36,082 nt of DNA, taken from assembly GCA_025059545.1 (NCBI GenBank), contig JANXDJ010000008.1:1-36082 (forward strand). Reading direction: 5' to 3'. Shown piece after piece: positions 1 to 7,752 of this stretch (the first letter of the stretch is position 1; the number at the start of each line of letters is the position of its first letter). The notes below the pieces were generated by a model. It did not search any database. It had not been told where the DNA came from and saw only the letters and a program-made list of their open reading frames with translations. Both the position numbers and the translations under genes were made by a program. This DNA comes from Archaeoglobaceae archaeon. GTDB taxonomy: Archaea; Halobacteriota; Archaeoglobi; Archaeoglobales; Archaeoglobaceae.

Positions 1-729
1 CCGGAAAATACTGTGGCGGATACAATTGAGTTGATTAAAAAAACCGGTCATGATAGTTTTCCCGTTGTAGATTCAAACATGAGGGTCATTGGCTATATCT
101 CTGCGGTCGATATCGTTGGAGTTGATCCAAATGTGAAGGTAGAGAATGTGATGTCTAAACAGCTCTACGTTGCACGAGAATTCATGGATTTACGCGATGC
201 AGCGAGAGTTATGTTTCGAACCGGACATTCAAAGCTTCCAGTTGTAGATGAAACTGGAAAACTTGTGGGTATAATTTCTAATGCAGACGTGATAAGAAGT
301 CAGATCGAGAGAGTTGACCCATCTAAAGTTGAGAAATTGAGGACAACAATTGAGAAAGTTCATGGTGTTAGGACTGAAGTTCATATGGGCAAGGTAGAGG
401 TTTCGAAGCTTATTCCCACTCAGAGCAAGGTTTATGCGGATGAGTTGAAAGGAAGAATTCACGAGATCAAGCGTGGACTTGCGGAGCCAGTAATTGTCAT
501 AAAAAAAGATTCTCGGTTATTTCTCGTGGATGGACATCACAGAGCAATTGCAGCCTTAAAGCTTGGAATAGAGAAGCTTGAAGCCTATATTATAGAAGTA
601 AATGGAGATTTTGAGCTTGGAATTGAAAAAATGGCTAAGAAAAAAGGTTTGAACTCGCTAAAAGATGTCGAAATAATCGAAGACGTTCCACATCCGCTTG
701 TAGAAATAACCTTCAGGAAGATGGGATGA
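1..729 (+). CDS. CBS-pair / ParB-like domain protein (5' partial)
   Basis: The frame is open to the first base, and the residues before the first possible start (GTG at 13) already fit the beginning of a CBS domain, so the true start lies upstream of the window. Two CBS repeats are visible, each with a GH-x-S-x-PVVD type motif (near residues 13-22 and 71-79 counted from the GTG). They are followed by a ParB/Srx-like domain with the motif VDGHHRAIAALKLG. CBS pairs usually bind adenine nucleotides; ParB/Srx folds bind nucleotide and can have nuclease or kinase-like activity. The exact function is unknown. The stop overlaps the srp19 start in an ATGA, so it is probably co-transcribed with the translation/secretion genes downstream. 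Confident on domains, not on role. Confidence 0.85.
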   Translation, partial: PENTVADTIELIKKTGHDSFPVVDSNMRVIGYISAVDIVGVDPNVKVENVMSKQLYVAREFMDLRDAARVMFRTGHSKLPVVDETGKLVGIISNADVIRSQIERVDPSKVEKLRTTIEKVHGVRTEVHMGKVEVSKLIPTQSKVYADELKGRIHEIKRGLAEPVIVIKKDSRLFLVDGHHRAIAALKLGIEKLEAYIIEVNGDFELGIEKMAKKKGLNSLKDVEIIEDVPHPLVEITFRKMG

Positions 730-1016
730 TCATGAAACATGTAATATGGACTGCCAACTTGGATGCTAAGAAAACGAGAGCTGAAGGAAGAAAGATTGCT
801 AAGAGATTTGCTGTGCCAAATATTAGGTTACAAGAATTAGCAGAGGCTTGCAAAGAACTTAGACTGAATTTTAAAGTCGAAAACAAAAAATATCCAAGAA
901 ATTGGTGGGAAGAGGGTGGGAGAATTGTGGTTGAAGGAAATGCAAATAAATCGAAATTGATGATAGAAATAGCAAGTAAAGTTCTTGAAATGAGAGAAAA
1001 AAGGAAAAAGAAATGA
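726..1016 (+). CDS. srp19: Signal recognition particle 19 kDa protein
   Basis: SRP19 binds the 7S RNA and helps SRP54 assemble for co-translational targeting of membrane and secreted proteins. The 96-residue product matches the small archaeal form: it opens with the typical VIWTANLDAKKTRAEGRKI stretch, has the conserved P-N-I-R segment near residue 31 (family consensus about V..P...EI..A), the YPRNWWEEGGRI motif near 56-67, and a lysine/arginine-rich tail. The start ATG overlaps the upstream stop by 4 nt; a second ATG two codons later is also possible. The stop overlaps the start of the tRNA methyltransferase gene by 4 nt, giving a tight three-gene operon. Confidence 0.93.
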   Translation: MIMKHVIWTANLDAKKTRAEGRKIAKRFAVPNIRLQELAEACKELRLNFKVENKKYPRNWWEEGGRIVVEGNANKSKLMIEIASKVLEMREKRKKK

Positions 1017-1966
1017 GATATCTTTTTTTGCTCTCTGGTGAGAACCTCGAATTGGCAAAAGCTGAAGTTTTAAGCCTTGCAAAAGCTTTTGGCAAAATAT
1101 TGAGCTATGATTTAGATGAACGCATTTTGTTGATCGAATTTTTTGGAGAACAATTTTTTGAACGTCTTGCTTTATCTCATGAAGTTTGTGAAGCGATCGT
1201 CTCTTGTTCCATGGATGAGCTTCAAAAAGAATTCGAAAAGCTATCCTTTGAGAGTTCTTGCTGTGTTCGTGCGAGTGGAATTGGTGGGAAATCAGAGCAA
1301 GAGCTTGAAAAAAAGCTTGGAGCAATTTTATGGAAAAAAGGAATTAGGATAGATTTAGAGAATCCTGAGAATCTAATAAGAGTTTATATAACTCCTCGAG
1401 CGTGTCATATCGGTTTGTTAAAGTTCAAGCAGAACAAGAAACAATTCAGAGAAAGATTGCCGAATAAAAGACCCTTCTTTATGCCAGTAGTGATTTTGCC
1501 AAAGTTGTCTCGAGCAATTTTAAACTTGGTCTCGCTGAAAAGTGGACGCATTCTTGACCCAATGTGTGGAACCGGATCTTTTTTGATCGAAGCAGGTTTA
1601 ATGGGTTTTGAAGTATTTGGAATGGACTTCTATAGGGATATCGTCAAGGGTTGTAGAAAAAATCTTGAGTTTTTTAATCTGGAAGGAGAAGTTCTCCAAG
1701 GCGATGTTAGGGAGATGCCCTTCAAAGACGAATCTTTTGACGGAATTGTAACGGATTATCCATACTTCAGGGCAACGAGAAGTGGAACAAAGGATGAGCT
1801 ATACAGTAGGAGTTTTAATGAGATTTCGAGGATTCTGAAAAAAGGCTCAAGAGCGGTAATTGTCACAAACATCGATTTAAACGAGTTTCCGCTTAAGCTG
1901 ATTTTGAAAATTAACCACAGAGTTCATGGATCTCTTACGAGGAGGATTTATGTTCTTGAGAAGTGA
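1013..1966 (+). CDS. trmG10: tRNA (guanine(10)-N2)-methyltransferase
   Basis: It methylates the exocyclic N2 of G10 in tRNA using S-adenosylmethionine. At 317 residues it is close to the usual archaeal Trm-G10 length (about 330). The N-terminal half (about 1-160) fits an NFLD plus THUMP RNA-binding region. The C-terminal half is a Rossmann methyltransferase, with the SAM-binding motif DPMCGTGSFLIEAG near residues 181-194 and TDYPYF near 247-252, which stands where N6/N2 methyltransferases have the catalytic D/NPPY. The start overlaps srp19 by 4 nt. The 3' end overlaps the convergent trmO gene by 32 bp. Confidence 0.88.
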   Translation: MRYLFLLSGENLELAKAEVLSLAKAFGKILSYDLDERILLIEFFGEQFFERLALSHEVCEAIVSCSMDELQKEFEKLSFESSCCVRASGIGGKSEQELEKKLGAILWKKGIRIDLENPENLIRVYITPRACHIGLLKFKQNKKQFRERLPNKRPFFMPVVILPKLSRAILNLVSLKSGRILDPMCGTGSFLIEAGLMGFEVFGMDFYRDIVKGCRKNLEFFNLEGEVLQGDVREMPFKDESFDGIVTDYPYFRATRSGTKDELYSRSFNEISRILKKGSRAVIVTNIDLNEFPLKLILKINHRVHGSLTRRIYVLEK

Positions 1967-2414
1967 TCTCTTGCTTTTTATTTTCCGATTCATACCAACC
2001 GATCTTTGCATCTTCAACGCAATCCAGTGCGGAAGAATAGGGTTTTATGTCTAAAAGGGGTGTGTTGTCTATCGCATCGAGCCACTTTACCTTCAAAAAC
2101 CTGCCTCTTCTCTCAATGAGCTTAACCACTGAAAAACCGATGGGATTTGGTCTATTTGGGGATCTCGTTGCAAAAACACCATGCTCTCTTCCACTGAAAG
2201 GTGGAACCGCAATTAAAGAGTTTCTATTCGCTTCATGAAGCCAGTAGAGCAGTATTAGATAAGGACACTTTTCTATGTCTCTTAGACCCTCCTCGAATTC
2301 TGGAAAGATTTCGATCTCAGAAATCTCTTCACTAAATCTGCCTTGATGGGGAGCAGAGTTTTTATCTTTAAAAGGTGATTTAATTAAGCCTATGGGTTTG
2401 AGAAAGAACTCCAT
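1935..2414 (-). CDS. trmO: tRNA (N6-threonylcarbamoyladenosine(37)-N6)-methyltransferase TrmO
   Basis: This 159-residue protein is of the TsaA/TrmO (formerly UPF0066) family, which converts t6A37 of tRNA to m6t6A with SAM. It starts with the family signature for the beta-barrel (LKPIGLIKSPF), carries the HGVFATRSPNRPNPIG block at about 78-93 and LDIKPY at 121-126, both diagnostic. The C-terminal tail after GWYE is short, polar and lysine/serine-rich. Its substrate modification t6A is made by KEOPS, whose Cgi121 subunit is also encoded in this window (27796-28224). It lies 3 bp downstream of the LLM oxidoreductase on the same strand, so the two may form one transcript. Confidence 0.88.
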   Translation of the reverse strand: MEFFLKPIGLIKSPFKDKNSAPHQGRFSEEISEIEIFPEFEEGLRDIEKCPYLILLYWLHEANRNSLIAVPPFSGREHGVFATRSPNRPNPIGFSVVKLIERRGRFLKVKWLDAIDNTPLLDIKPYSSALDCVEDAKIGWYESENKKQEITSQEHKSSS

Positions 2415-2417
2415 AAT

Positions 2418-3512
2418 TTATTTAAATTTTTTAACTATTTCGTCAATAAGCGTGTAGGAGCTCTTTATCTTTGTCACGTCTCCGAAGTAGGTCAAATTCC
2501 AAATGACTATGTGCTCCACCCCTATTTTTTCGAATTGCTCAAAGGTTTTAACAATCTCTTCTGGTGTTCCACAAACGAATGCAAGCTTAGAAACTTCATC
2601 AGGGACTTTTGCAATGGCATCCATAATCTGCTCTTTGGAATACTTCGTTGGAATGTAGTCTAAAAGCCCATAGAACTTTCCAAACGGATGCTTGTATCCA
2701 AGAGTTTCGTAAAACTCTGAGGGAAGCAGTAAAGCATGTATCTTCAGAATTGGAGTTCTTAAAAGCCTTTCAACTTCTTCTTTCTTCTCATCCACCACAA
2801 CACTCACGAATATGCCTTTTTTTATCTCGTCTGGATCTCTTTTTTCTTCTTTTGCGAATTTGTTGAGCGTATTCATTCTTTCAGCGTAAACTTCTGGAGG
2901 AAGAGTTGATGGTAGCCATCCATCACCATATTTAGCTGTTAACTTAAGCATCTTGTTTCCATGGGCTCCAAGCCAAATTGGAAGCTTATCTATCGGCTTT
3001 AAATCGAATACAGCATCTTCAAACTTGAAAAATTTACCTTGAAAGTTTATTTTCTCTCCGTAATCTGCGGAAAGCATCATCTTTATGAGTTTAAGCCCCT
3101 CTTCAAGTTTACCAACTGGATTTTCGAAATTCATGCCGTATGGCACAATGTTTTCTGCCTCACCCGCTCCAATTCCAAGTATGAATCTGCCGTTCGTAGC
3201 ATGATCCGCAGTTACCGCTTGCTGTAGCATAACCACGGGATGTCTCCTAATTATCTCGGTAACTGAAACACCAAATTTTATCTTATTTGTTGCTGGTGCG
3301 GTATAGCAGATCGAGCAAAAAGGATCATAGAACATGTGGCAAGACGGGTATCGCATAGCGAATATCGTTTCCTTCCATATTTCATGGGGATACCATCCCA
3401 AAATGTGATCCGCAAACCAAAGAGCATCGTATCCTTTATCCTCAAGTCTCTTAGCAGTTTTCTGAGCTTCGCTAATTGGTGGAAAGGTTGGACCAACAGT
3501 TCCAAACTCCAT
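2418..3512 (-). CDS. LLM-family F420-dependent oxidoreductase (Mer-like)
   Basis: This 364-residue protein is of the bacterial-luciferase-like TIM-barrel family. Archaeal members use coenzyme F420; the best known is methylenetetrahydromethanopterin reductase (Mer). Visible family features are the N-terminal barrel strand and KGYDALWFADH, the segment IRRHPVVMLQQAVTADH, the glycine-rich RFILGIGAGE that contributes to cofactor binding, and LPIWLGAHG followed by KYGDGWLPS. It is longer than typical Mer (about 330) and does not look like the canonical methanogenic enzyme. The substrate is unknown; sugar-phosphate, alcohol and ketone oxidoreductases all occur in this family. Its stop lies 3 bp before the trmO start. 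Confidence 0.8.
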   Translation of the reverse strand: MEFGTVGPTFPPISEAQKTAKRLEDKGYDALWFADHILGWYPHEIWKETIFAMRYPSCHMFYDPFCSICYTAPATNKIKFGVSVTEIIRRHPVVMLQQAVTADHATNGRFILGIGAGEAENIVPYGMNFENPVGKLEEGLKLIKMMLSADYGEKINFQGKFFKFEDAVFDLKPIDKLPIWLGAHGNKMLKLTAKYGDGWLPSTLPPEVYAERMNTLNKFAKEEKRDPDEIKKGIFVSVVVDEKKEEVERLLRTPILKIHALLLPSEFYETLGYKHPFGKFYGLLDYIPTKYSKEQIMDAIAKVPDEVSKLAFVCGTPEEIVKTFEQFEKIGVEHIVIWNLTYFGDVTKIKSSYTLIDEIVKKFK

Positions 3513-3578
3513 ACAACATAGATTTTTTCACAGTATTTGAATTTAATCCATTTTTATTTTCATGTTTAGCATAACAAA

Positions 3579-3586
3579 CTTATAAC
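3579..3586 (+). promoter_or_regulatory. TATA-like box for the DUF131 pair
   Basis: CTTATAAC, about 22 nt (centre) before the ATG at 3605. This is the distance expected if transcription begins at or next to the start codon (leaderless mRNA). Seen by eye only. Confidence 0.4.
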
Positions 3587-3604
3587 TCGAGTCTAAGATT
3601 GAGC

Positions 3605-3820
3605 ATGGATCTCGGAAGGCTGATGCTTGGAATTGTTTTTTTAGTTCTTGGGTTGATGATACTATCACTTGAAAGCGCACCAAAAATAGAATATGGAGCG
3701 GTCGTGATGATAGGACCAGTTCCGATACTTGTAGCTTCAGACGTGGGCTTGGCTTTATTCTTAATTCTAATATCCGCATTTCTTTTAGCTTTAGTCTATC
3801 TTCTGAGGTGGTGGAAATGA
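3605..3820 (+). CDS. Small membrane protein, DUF131/TIGR00304-like (copy 1)
   Basis: A 71-residue protein with two hydrophobic helices (about residues 5-21 and 44-66) around a short loop that carries GAVVMIGPVPI, the hallmark motif of the archaeal TIGR00304/DUF131 family of unknown function. A TTG two codons earlier (3599) is an alternative start, but the ATG fits the TATA box at 3579-3586 better. It ends in RWWK and its stop overlaps the ATG of the next gene by 4 nt. That neighbour has the same two-helix plan and the same IGP-x-PI motif, so the pair is a tandem duplication. No function can be proposed beyond an integral membrane protein. Confidence 0.8.
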   Translation: MDLGRLMLGIVFLVLGLMILSLESAPKIEYGAVVMIGPVPILVASDVGLALFLILISAFLLALVYLLRWWK

Positions 3821-4098
3821 TATGGTTATTGGGCGTTATTCTACTTCTTCTCGGCATTTTTCTGATAATTTCCTCTTTTTTAGCCAGAGAAAGGACTGAG
3901 AATTTAAAATTACCTGAAACTCCGATGATTCCAAGCTTTCCAGAGTATCAAGAAAAGGAGAGAAAATTTGGTGGAGTAGTTCTAATAGGTCCGATTCCAA
4001 TCGTTTTTGGTAACACTAAACTTGCAATTGTTGCTTTGATACTTGCGATAATTTTAATGCTACTATCAATCGTATTTCTCATGAGGTGGTATGTTTGA
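3817..4098 (+). CDS. Small membrane protein, DUF131/TIGR00304-like (copy 2)
   Basis: A 93-residue protein (from the ATG overlapping the upstream stop; GTGs 6-9 nt earlier are possible). It has an N-terminal helix (about 2-22), a polar loop of about 30 residues rich in E/K/P, the motif [14 protein letters not shown], and a second helix ending in RWYV. The plan and motif repeat those of the preceding gene. It is translationally coupled on both sides: 4 nt overlap upstream, and the next gene begins at a GTG inside its last codons. The function of the family is not known. Confidence 0.8.
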   Translation: MIWLLGVILLLLGIFLIISSFLARERTENLKLPETPMIPSFPEYQEKERKFGGVVLIGPIPIVFGNTKLAIVALILAIILMLLSIVFLMRWYV

Positions 4099-4670
4099 TT
4101 GAAAAAAAGATTGTTTATTTTGAAAAACCGGGAGAAGAGAATACAGAAGCCACTTTAAAGCTTGCTTTCGAGAGAGCTAAGGAACTGGGAATAAAGCATG
4201 TGGTAGTAGCTTCTTCCTACGGGGAAACCGCAAAAAAGGCTCTGAAGTATCTAAGCGATGGTATAAAACTCGTTGTCGTTACCTACCATACTGGATTTCT
4301 CGAAGAGGGTAAGAATTCAATGGATCCAGAGACTGAAAATTTCCTTCGAAGTAAGGGAATCGTTGTCGTGAGACAATCTCACGTTCTTTCTGGCATAGAA
4401 AGGAGTATAACGAGAAAATTTGGTGGAATAAGTAGGGTTGAAGCGATTGCAGAAGCTCTTAGAGCTCTTTTTGGACATGGTTTGAAGGTATGCGTAGAAA
4501 TTGCAGTGATGGCAGCAGACAGTGGTGCAATTCCATTGGAAGAAGTTATAGCAATTGGTGGAAGAATAAGGGGGGCGGATACCGCAGTTGTTCTTAAGCC
4601 TGCTCACATGAACAACTTCTTTGAGATGCAAATAAAGGAGATAATCTGCATGCCGAGAGAAAAAAGATGA
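4086..4670 (+). CDS. COG1751-like protein (pyruvate-kinase C-terminal-like domain)
   Basis: 194 residues, resembling the archaeal/bacterial COG1751 family, whose fold matches the C-terminal alpha/beta domain of pyruvate kinase without the catalytic barrel. Visible elements are an N-terminal [12 protein letters not shown] segment, the strand-helix [15 protein letters not shown], and a conserved region with [13 protein letters not shown] and [16 protein letters not shown]. The start is uncertain: GTG at 4086 overlaps the upstream gene by 13 nt, and TTG at 4095 is an alternative. No enzymatic activity is established for the family; a sensor or allosteric-type role is speculation. Likely last gene of the operon with the DUF131 pair. 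Confidence 0.75.
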   Translation: MVCLIEKKIVYFEKPGEENTEATLKLAFERAKELGIKHVVVASSYGETAKKALKYLSDGIKLVVVTYHTGFLEEGKNSMDPETENFLRSKGIVVVRQSHVLSGIERSITRKFGGISRVEAIAEALRALFGHGLKVCVEIAVMAADSGAIPLEEVIAIGGRIRGADTAVVLKPAHMNNFFEMQIKEIICMPREKR

Positions 4671-4676
4671 GTATAA

Positions 4677-4686
4677 TTTTATAAAC
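4677..4686 (+). promoter_or_regulatory. TATA-like box for the TPP-enzyme operon
   Basis: TTTTATAAAC, just after the upstream stop. It predicts transcription from about 4705-4710, leaving a leader of roughly 55-60 nt before the ATG at 4766, or a leaderless TTG at 4709. Confidence 0.4.
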
Positions 4687-4765
4687 TACATTTTTATTTT
4701 GCTAACTTTTGTTAAAGAAAAAAATTAATAAAATTTTTAGTGAAATCTATGTTGGTGATGGGGTA

Positions 4766-6505
4766 ATGCCAATCTCGGGCGGTGAGCTTTTTGTGAAGTG
4801 TCTTTTGAAAGAAAAAATAAAGTATATCTTTGGAGTTCCCGGAGCACAACTTCTTCCGATTTTGGATGCGATTAAAAGGATTGGTGAAAAGGAGGGGATG
4901 AGATTCGTGAATTGTAGACATGAACAGTCTTCTGCAAGCATGGCAGATGCTTATGCAAGAGTTAGTGGAGAAATCGGTGTTTGCATGGGCACAGTTGGAC
5001 CAGGAGGTGCGGATCTTGTTCCGGGAGTTTATCCCGCATACGCTGATGGAATTCCAATGCTCGTTATCACAGCTCAAAACCAGACATGGAAGTGCTATCC
5101 CGATCGAGGTTCAATGCAAGCTCTCGACCAATATCATTTGCTCAAGCCTATAACGAAATGGAGTGCAGTAGTTTATCACTGGCAGAGGATTCCAGAATTG
5201 CTTCAAAGAGCCATTAGAGTTGCTTTGTCTGGTAGACCGGGTCCTGTGCATCTCGATCTGCCAGCAGATGTTTTATTAAACGATGCTGAAGAGGAATACG
5301 CTGGGATATATCCCCCTGAAAGGTATAGAGCAATGAAGAATCCTGTAGGCGATATTGAGCTGATAAGAAGTGCCGCTAAAATGCTATACTCTGCAGAAAG
5401 ACCTCTAATACATGCTGGTGGTGGAGTTTTAAGAGCTAAGGCTTGGAAAGAATTGAGAGAGCTTGCGGAATATCTCGGAGCAATCGTTACAACAAGTATG
5501 TCCGCCCGTGGTGTCATTCCAGAAGACCATCCCCTCTCCTTAATTCCATCAAGTCCCGCTGCAGTTTCAGCACAGAACGATGCGGATGTTGTGCTTGTTG
5601 TTGGCAGTAAGCTTGGAGACACAGATTTTTGGGGAAGACCACCAGCTTGGGGAGATCCAGATGTGCAAAAAACAATTCAAATAGACATAGAAGCGGAAAT
5701 GATAGCTCTCAACAGACCCGTAGACATCGCAATTCTCGGAGATGCGAAAGAAACACTTAGAATTCTTATAGAGGAGGTCAAGAAGCTTGGTGACAGAAAG
5801 AATTTTCCAGAAAAGTTAAAAGAATACAAAAAGATCCAAGATGATTGGTTATCGGAATTTCGAAAACAAGCAGAATCCAATGAGAAGCCTATACATCCAT
5901 TGAGAGTTATAAAGGAGGTGAGGGAATTTTATCCGAGAAATGCAATTGCCTGCATCGATGGCGGAAATACCGCGGTTTGGGCTTATTATCTGAACAGGAT
6001 CTACGAGCCGAACACTTTCCTATGGGCTGCAGACTCTGGACATCTTGGCACTGGATTGCCTTATGCGATTGGAGCGAAGCTTGCAAATCCTGACAGACCT
6101 GTGTATCTTATAACAGGTGATGGAGCTTTTGGGCTTACAATGCATGAGCTTGAAACTGCAAGTAGGGAAAAAGTGAAAGTTACCGCGATAGTGATGAACG
6201 ATTGCGCTTGGGGCATGATAAAGGGAGCTCAAAAAGCTTTGTGTGCAGGAAGATTTATAGGGGTTGATTTTGGCGAAGTAAGATATGACAAGGTTGCGGA
6301 AGCAATGGGATGGCTTGGAATAAGAGTTGAAGATCCAGAAGATATAGGATACTCTCTCGATAAAGCGGAGAGCACTGATAAACCAGCATTGCTTGATGTA
6401 AAGGTATCGCAAGAGATAAACCTAAGTCCACCAGATCTGATCACTCTCGGCATAGTTTGGCTTGAGGGTTGCAATTTGCAGAGATATGCGGGCGATCGTT
6501 CTTGA
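4766..6505 (+). CDS. Acetolactate-synthase-like thiamine-diphosphate enzyme
   Basis: 579 residues of the large ThDP-dependent synthase/decarboxylase family. The N-terminal PYR domain begins ISGGELFVKCLL with FGVPGAQLLPILDA and the activating glutamate in RHEQSS (Glu53). The central domain has a Rossmann-like HAGGGV and VVLVVGSKLGD. The C-terminal PP domain has the ThDP/metal motif GDGAFG...MND (about 451-479, ending ND rather than NN). It lacks the acetohydroxyacid-synthase signature around the product pocket and no ilvN partner follows, so I would not call it ilvB. The ATG at 4766 is chosen because GGTGATGGGG lies just before it; TTG at 4709 would add 19 residues. It overlaps the alcohol dehydrogenase by 20 nt, pointing to a coupled two-step pathway. 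Confidence 0.82.
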   Translation: MPISGGELFVKCLLKEKIKYIFGVPGAQLLPILDAIKRIGEKEGMRFVNCRHEQSSASMADAYARVSGEIGVCMGTVGPGGADLVPGVYPAYADGIPMLVITAQNQTWKCYPDRGSMQALDQYHLLKPITKWSAVVYHWQRIPELLQRAIRVALSGRPGPVHLDLPADVLLNDAEEEYAGIYPPERYRAMKNPVGDIELIRSAAKMLYSAERPLIHAGGGVLRAKAWKELRELAEYLGAIVTTSMSARGVIPEDHPLSLIPSSPAAVSAQNDADVVLVVGSKLGDTDFWGRPPAWGDPDVQKTIQIDIEAEMIALNRPVDIAILGDAKETLRILIEEVKKLGDRKNFPEKLKEYKKIQDDWLSEFRKQAESNEKPIHPLRVIKEVREFYPRNAIACIDGGNTAVWAYYLNRIYEPNTFLWAADSGHLGTGLPYAIGAKLANPDRPVYLITGDGAFGLTMHELETASREKVKVTAIVMNDCAWGMIKGAQKALCAGRFIGVDFGEVRYDKVAEAMGWLGIRVEDPEDIGYSLDKAESTDKPALLDVKVSQEINLSPPDLITLGIVWLEGCNLQRYAGDRS

Positions 6506-7688
6506 GCTTAGCTTACTGAAAGCGGGGTTTACACTATTTCTTTCAAAGTTTTCGAAGAGCGCTTACTATGGCAGATTTTCGATTGTAAAATACTACAAAG
6601 ACTATCCAGAACCAAGGTTACCCGACGAGGACTGGGTTAAGGTAAAAACAAAGATTTGCGGTATTTGTGGCTCTGATATCAGGCTGATAACACTATCTGA
6701 GAGCTTTTATCTTTATCCGCTTACCTCTTTTCCTTTAATCCCAGGACATGAAATCGTTGGAGTTGTTGAGGAAGCGGGTAAAGAGGTTAAGAATTTCCAG
6801 CCGGGCGATAGGGTTGTAGTCGATCCCGCTCTCTCATGTGAGGTTAGAGGTTTAGAGCTTTGTGAAGCATGTAGAAAAGGACATACCGCATCCTGCAGTA
6901 ACACGGACAGAGGTAAGATATCTCCGGGCATATTTACTGGAATATGCAGAGACACCGCTGGCGGATGGGCTGAGTATTTTTTAGCCCATGAATCGCAGTT
7001 GATAAAAGTTCCTGATGACATTAAAGATGAAAATGCGGTTTTTGCCGAGCCTTTGTCAATTGGAATTCACTCAGCTTTAAGATCTTTCCCAAGTGAAGAT
7101 CAAAAAGTTGCGGTTGTTGGTTGTGGAATCATTGGATTGGCAACGATCTATGCCTTAAGACATTTGGGCTTTTCTGGAGAGATCTGGGGGATAGAGAAGA
7201 ATGAAAAGCTCATTAGCATTGCAAAAAATTTTGGAGCGGATGAAGTAATCGTTGGTGACCCCATAGAGGAAATTGCAAATCTTACTGGTGGAAGAGTTTA
7301 CAAACCGCCAAGAGGGGGAAAGCTTTTCGTTGGTGGAGGTGTTGATACAGTCTTTGAATGTGTTGGCACCGCTGAAGCGGTTGACACTGCTTTAAGAATA
7401 GTAAAACCTCTCGGAAATGTTGTAGTTGCTGGAACTGTCTCTAAGGTATGCTTAGACCTTGCACCAATTTTTTCGAAAGAGTTGAAAATTATTGGAACCT
7501 TTGGATGTGGTTATGAGGAAGTTAATGGTAAAAGAAGAACTTTTGACATCGCAATAGAAATTTTGAAAAAGAAGGACTTTTCAGAACTTTTGACGCATAT
7601 TTTCAGTATTGAGGAGTATAAAAAAGCTCTTTGGAGCGCAATAAACAAGAAAAAATCTGGAGCGATAAAGGTTGCTTTCAAATTTTAG
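6486..7688 (+). CDS. Zinc-dependent medium-chain alcohol dehydrogenase
   Basis: 400 residues, MDR superfamily, probably NAD(P)-linked oxidation or reduction of a secondary alcohol or polyol. Catalytic zinc ligands are visible: Cys58 in CGICGSD, His88-Glu89 in GHE, and Glu189 in FAEP. The structural-zinc lobe has four cysteines (118, 126, 129, 137), with the first spaced 8 residues away from the second, wider than usual. The nucleotide-binding site is VGCGIIG (211-217). The ATG at 6486 gives a typical MDR N terminus; an in-frame TTG at 6462 is the longer alternative. The start lies inside the 3' end of the ThDP-enzyme gene, so the dehydrogenase may reduce or oxidise an acyloin (hydroxyketone) made by that enzyme. 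This substrate is inferred from context only. Confidence 0.85.
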   Translation: MRAIVLELSLLKAGFTLFLSKFSKSAYYGRFSIVKYYKDYPEPRLPDEDWVKVKTKICGICGSDIRLITLSESFYLYPLTSFPLIPGHEIVGVVEEAGKEVKNFQPGDRVVVDPALSCEVRGLELCEACRKGHTASCSNTDRGKISPGIFTGICRDTAGGWAEYFLAHESQLIKVPDDIKDENAVFAEPLSIGIHSALRSFPSEDQKVAVVGCGIIGLATIYALRHLGFSGEIWGIEKNEKLISIAKNFGADEVIVGDPIEEIANLTGGRVYKPPRGGKLFVGGGVDTVFECVGTAEAVDTALRIVKPLGNVVVAGTVSKVCLDLAPIFSKELKIIGTFGCGYEEVNGKRRTFDIAIEILKKKDFSELLTHIFSIEEYKKALWSAINKKKSGAIKVAFKF

Positions 7689-7752
7689 CATGGGTTAAGG
7701 ATTAATCTAAAATCACCAAAATCTATGCGGAGCGAATTGGTTTGGGGATTCG

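Noticed and set aside
837..1325. 162-codon minus-strand frame opposite srp19/trmG10
   Set aside because: It is antisense to two well-supported genes, its composition (F, H, S rich) is that of a shadow frame, and no motif is visible.
4766..6505. Naming the ThDP enzyme ilvB because ilvD and leuC are near
   Set aside because: The acetohydroxyacid-synthase-specific motifs and a small subunit are missing, and ilvD is separated by an unrelated dehydrogenase.
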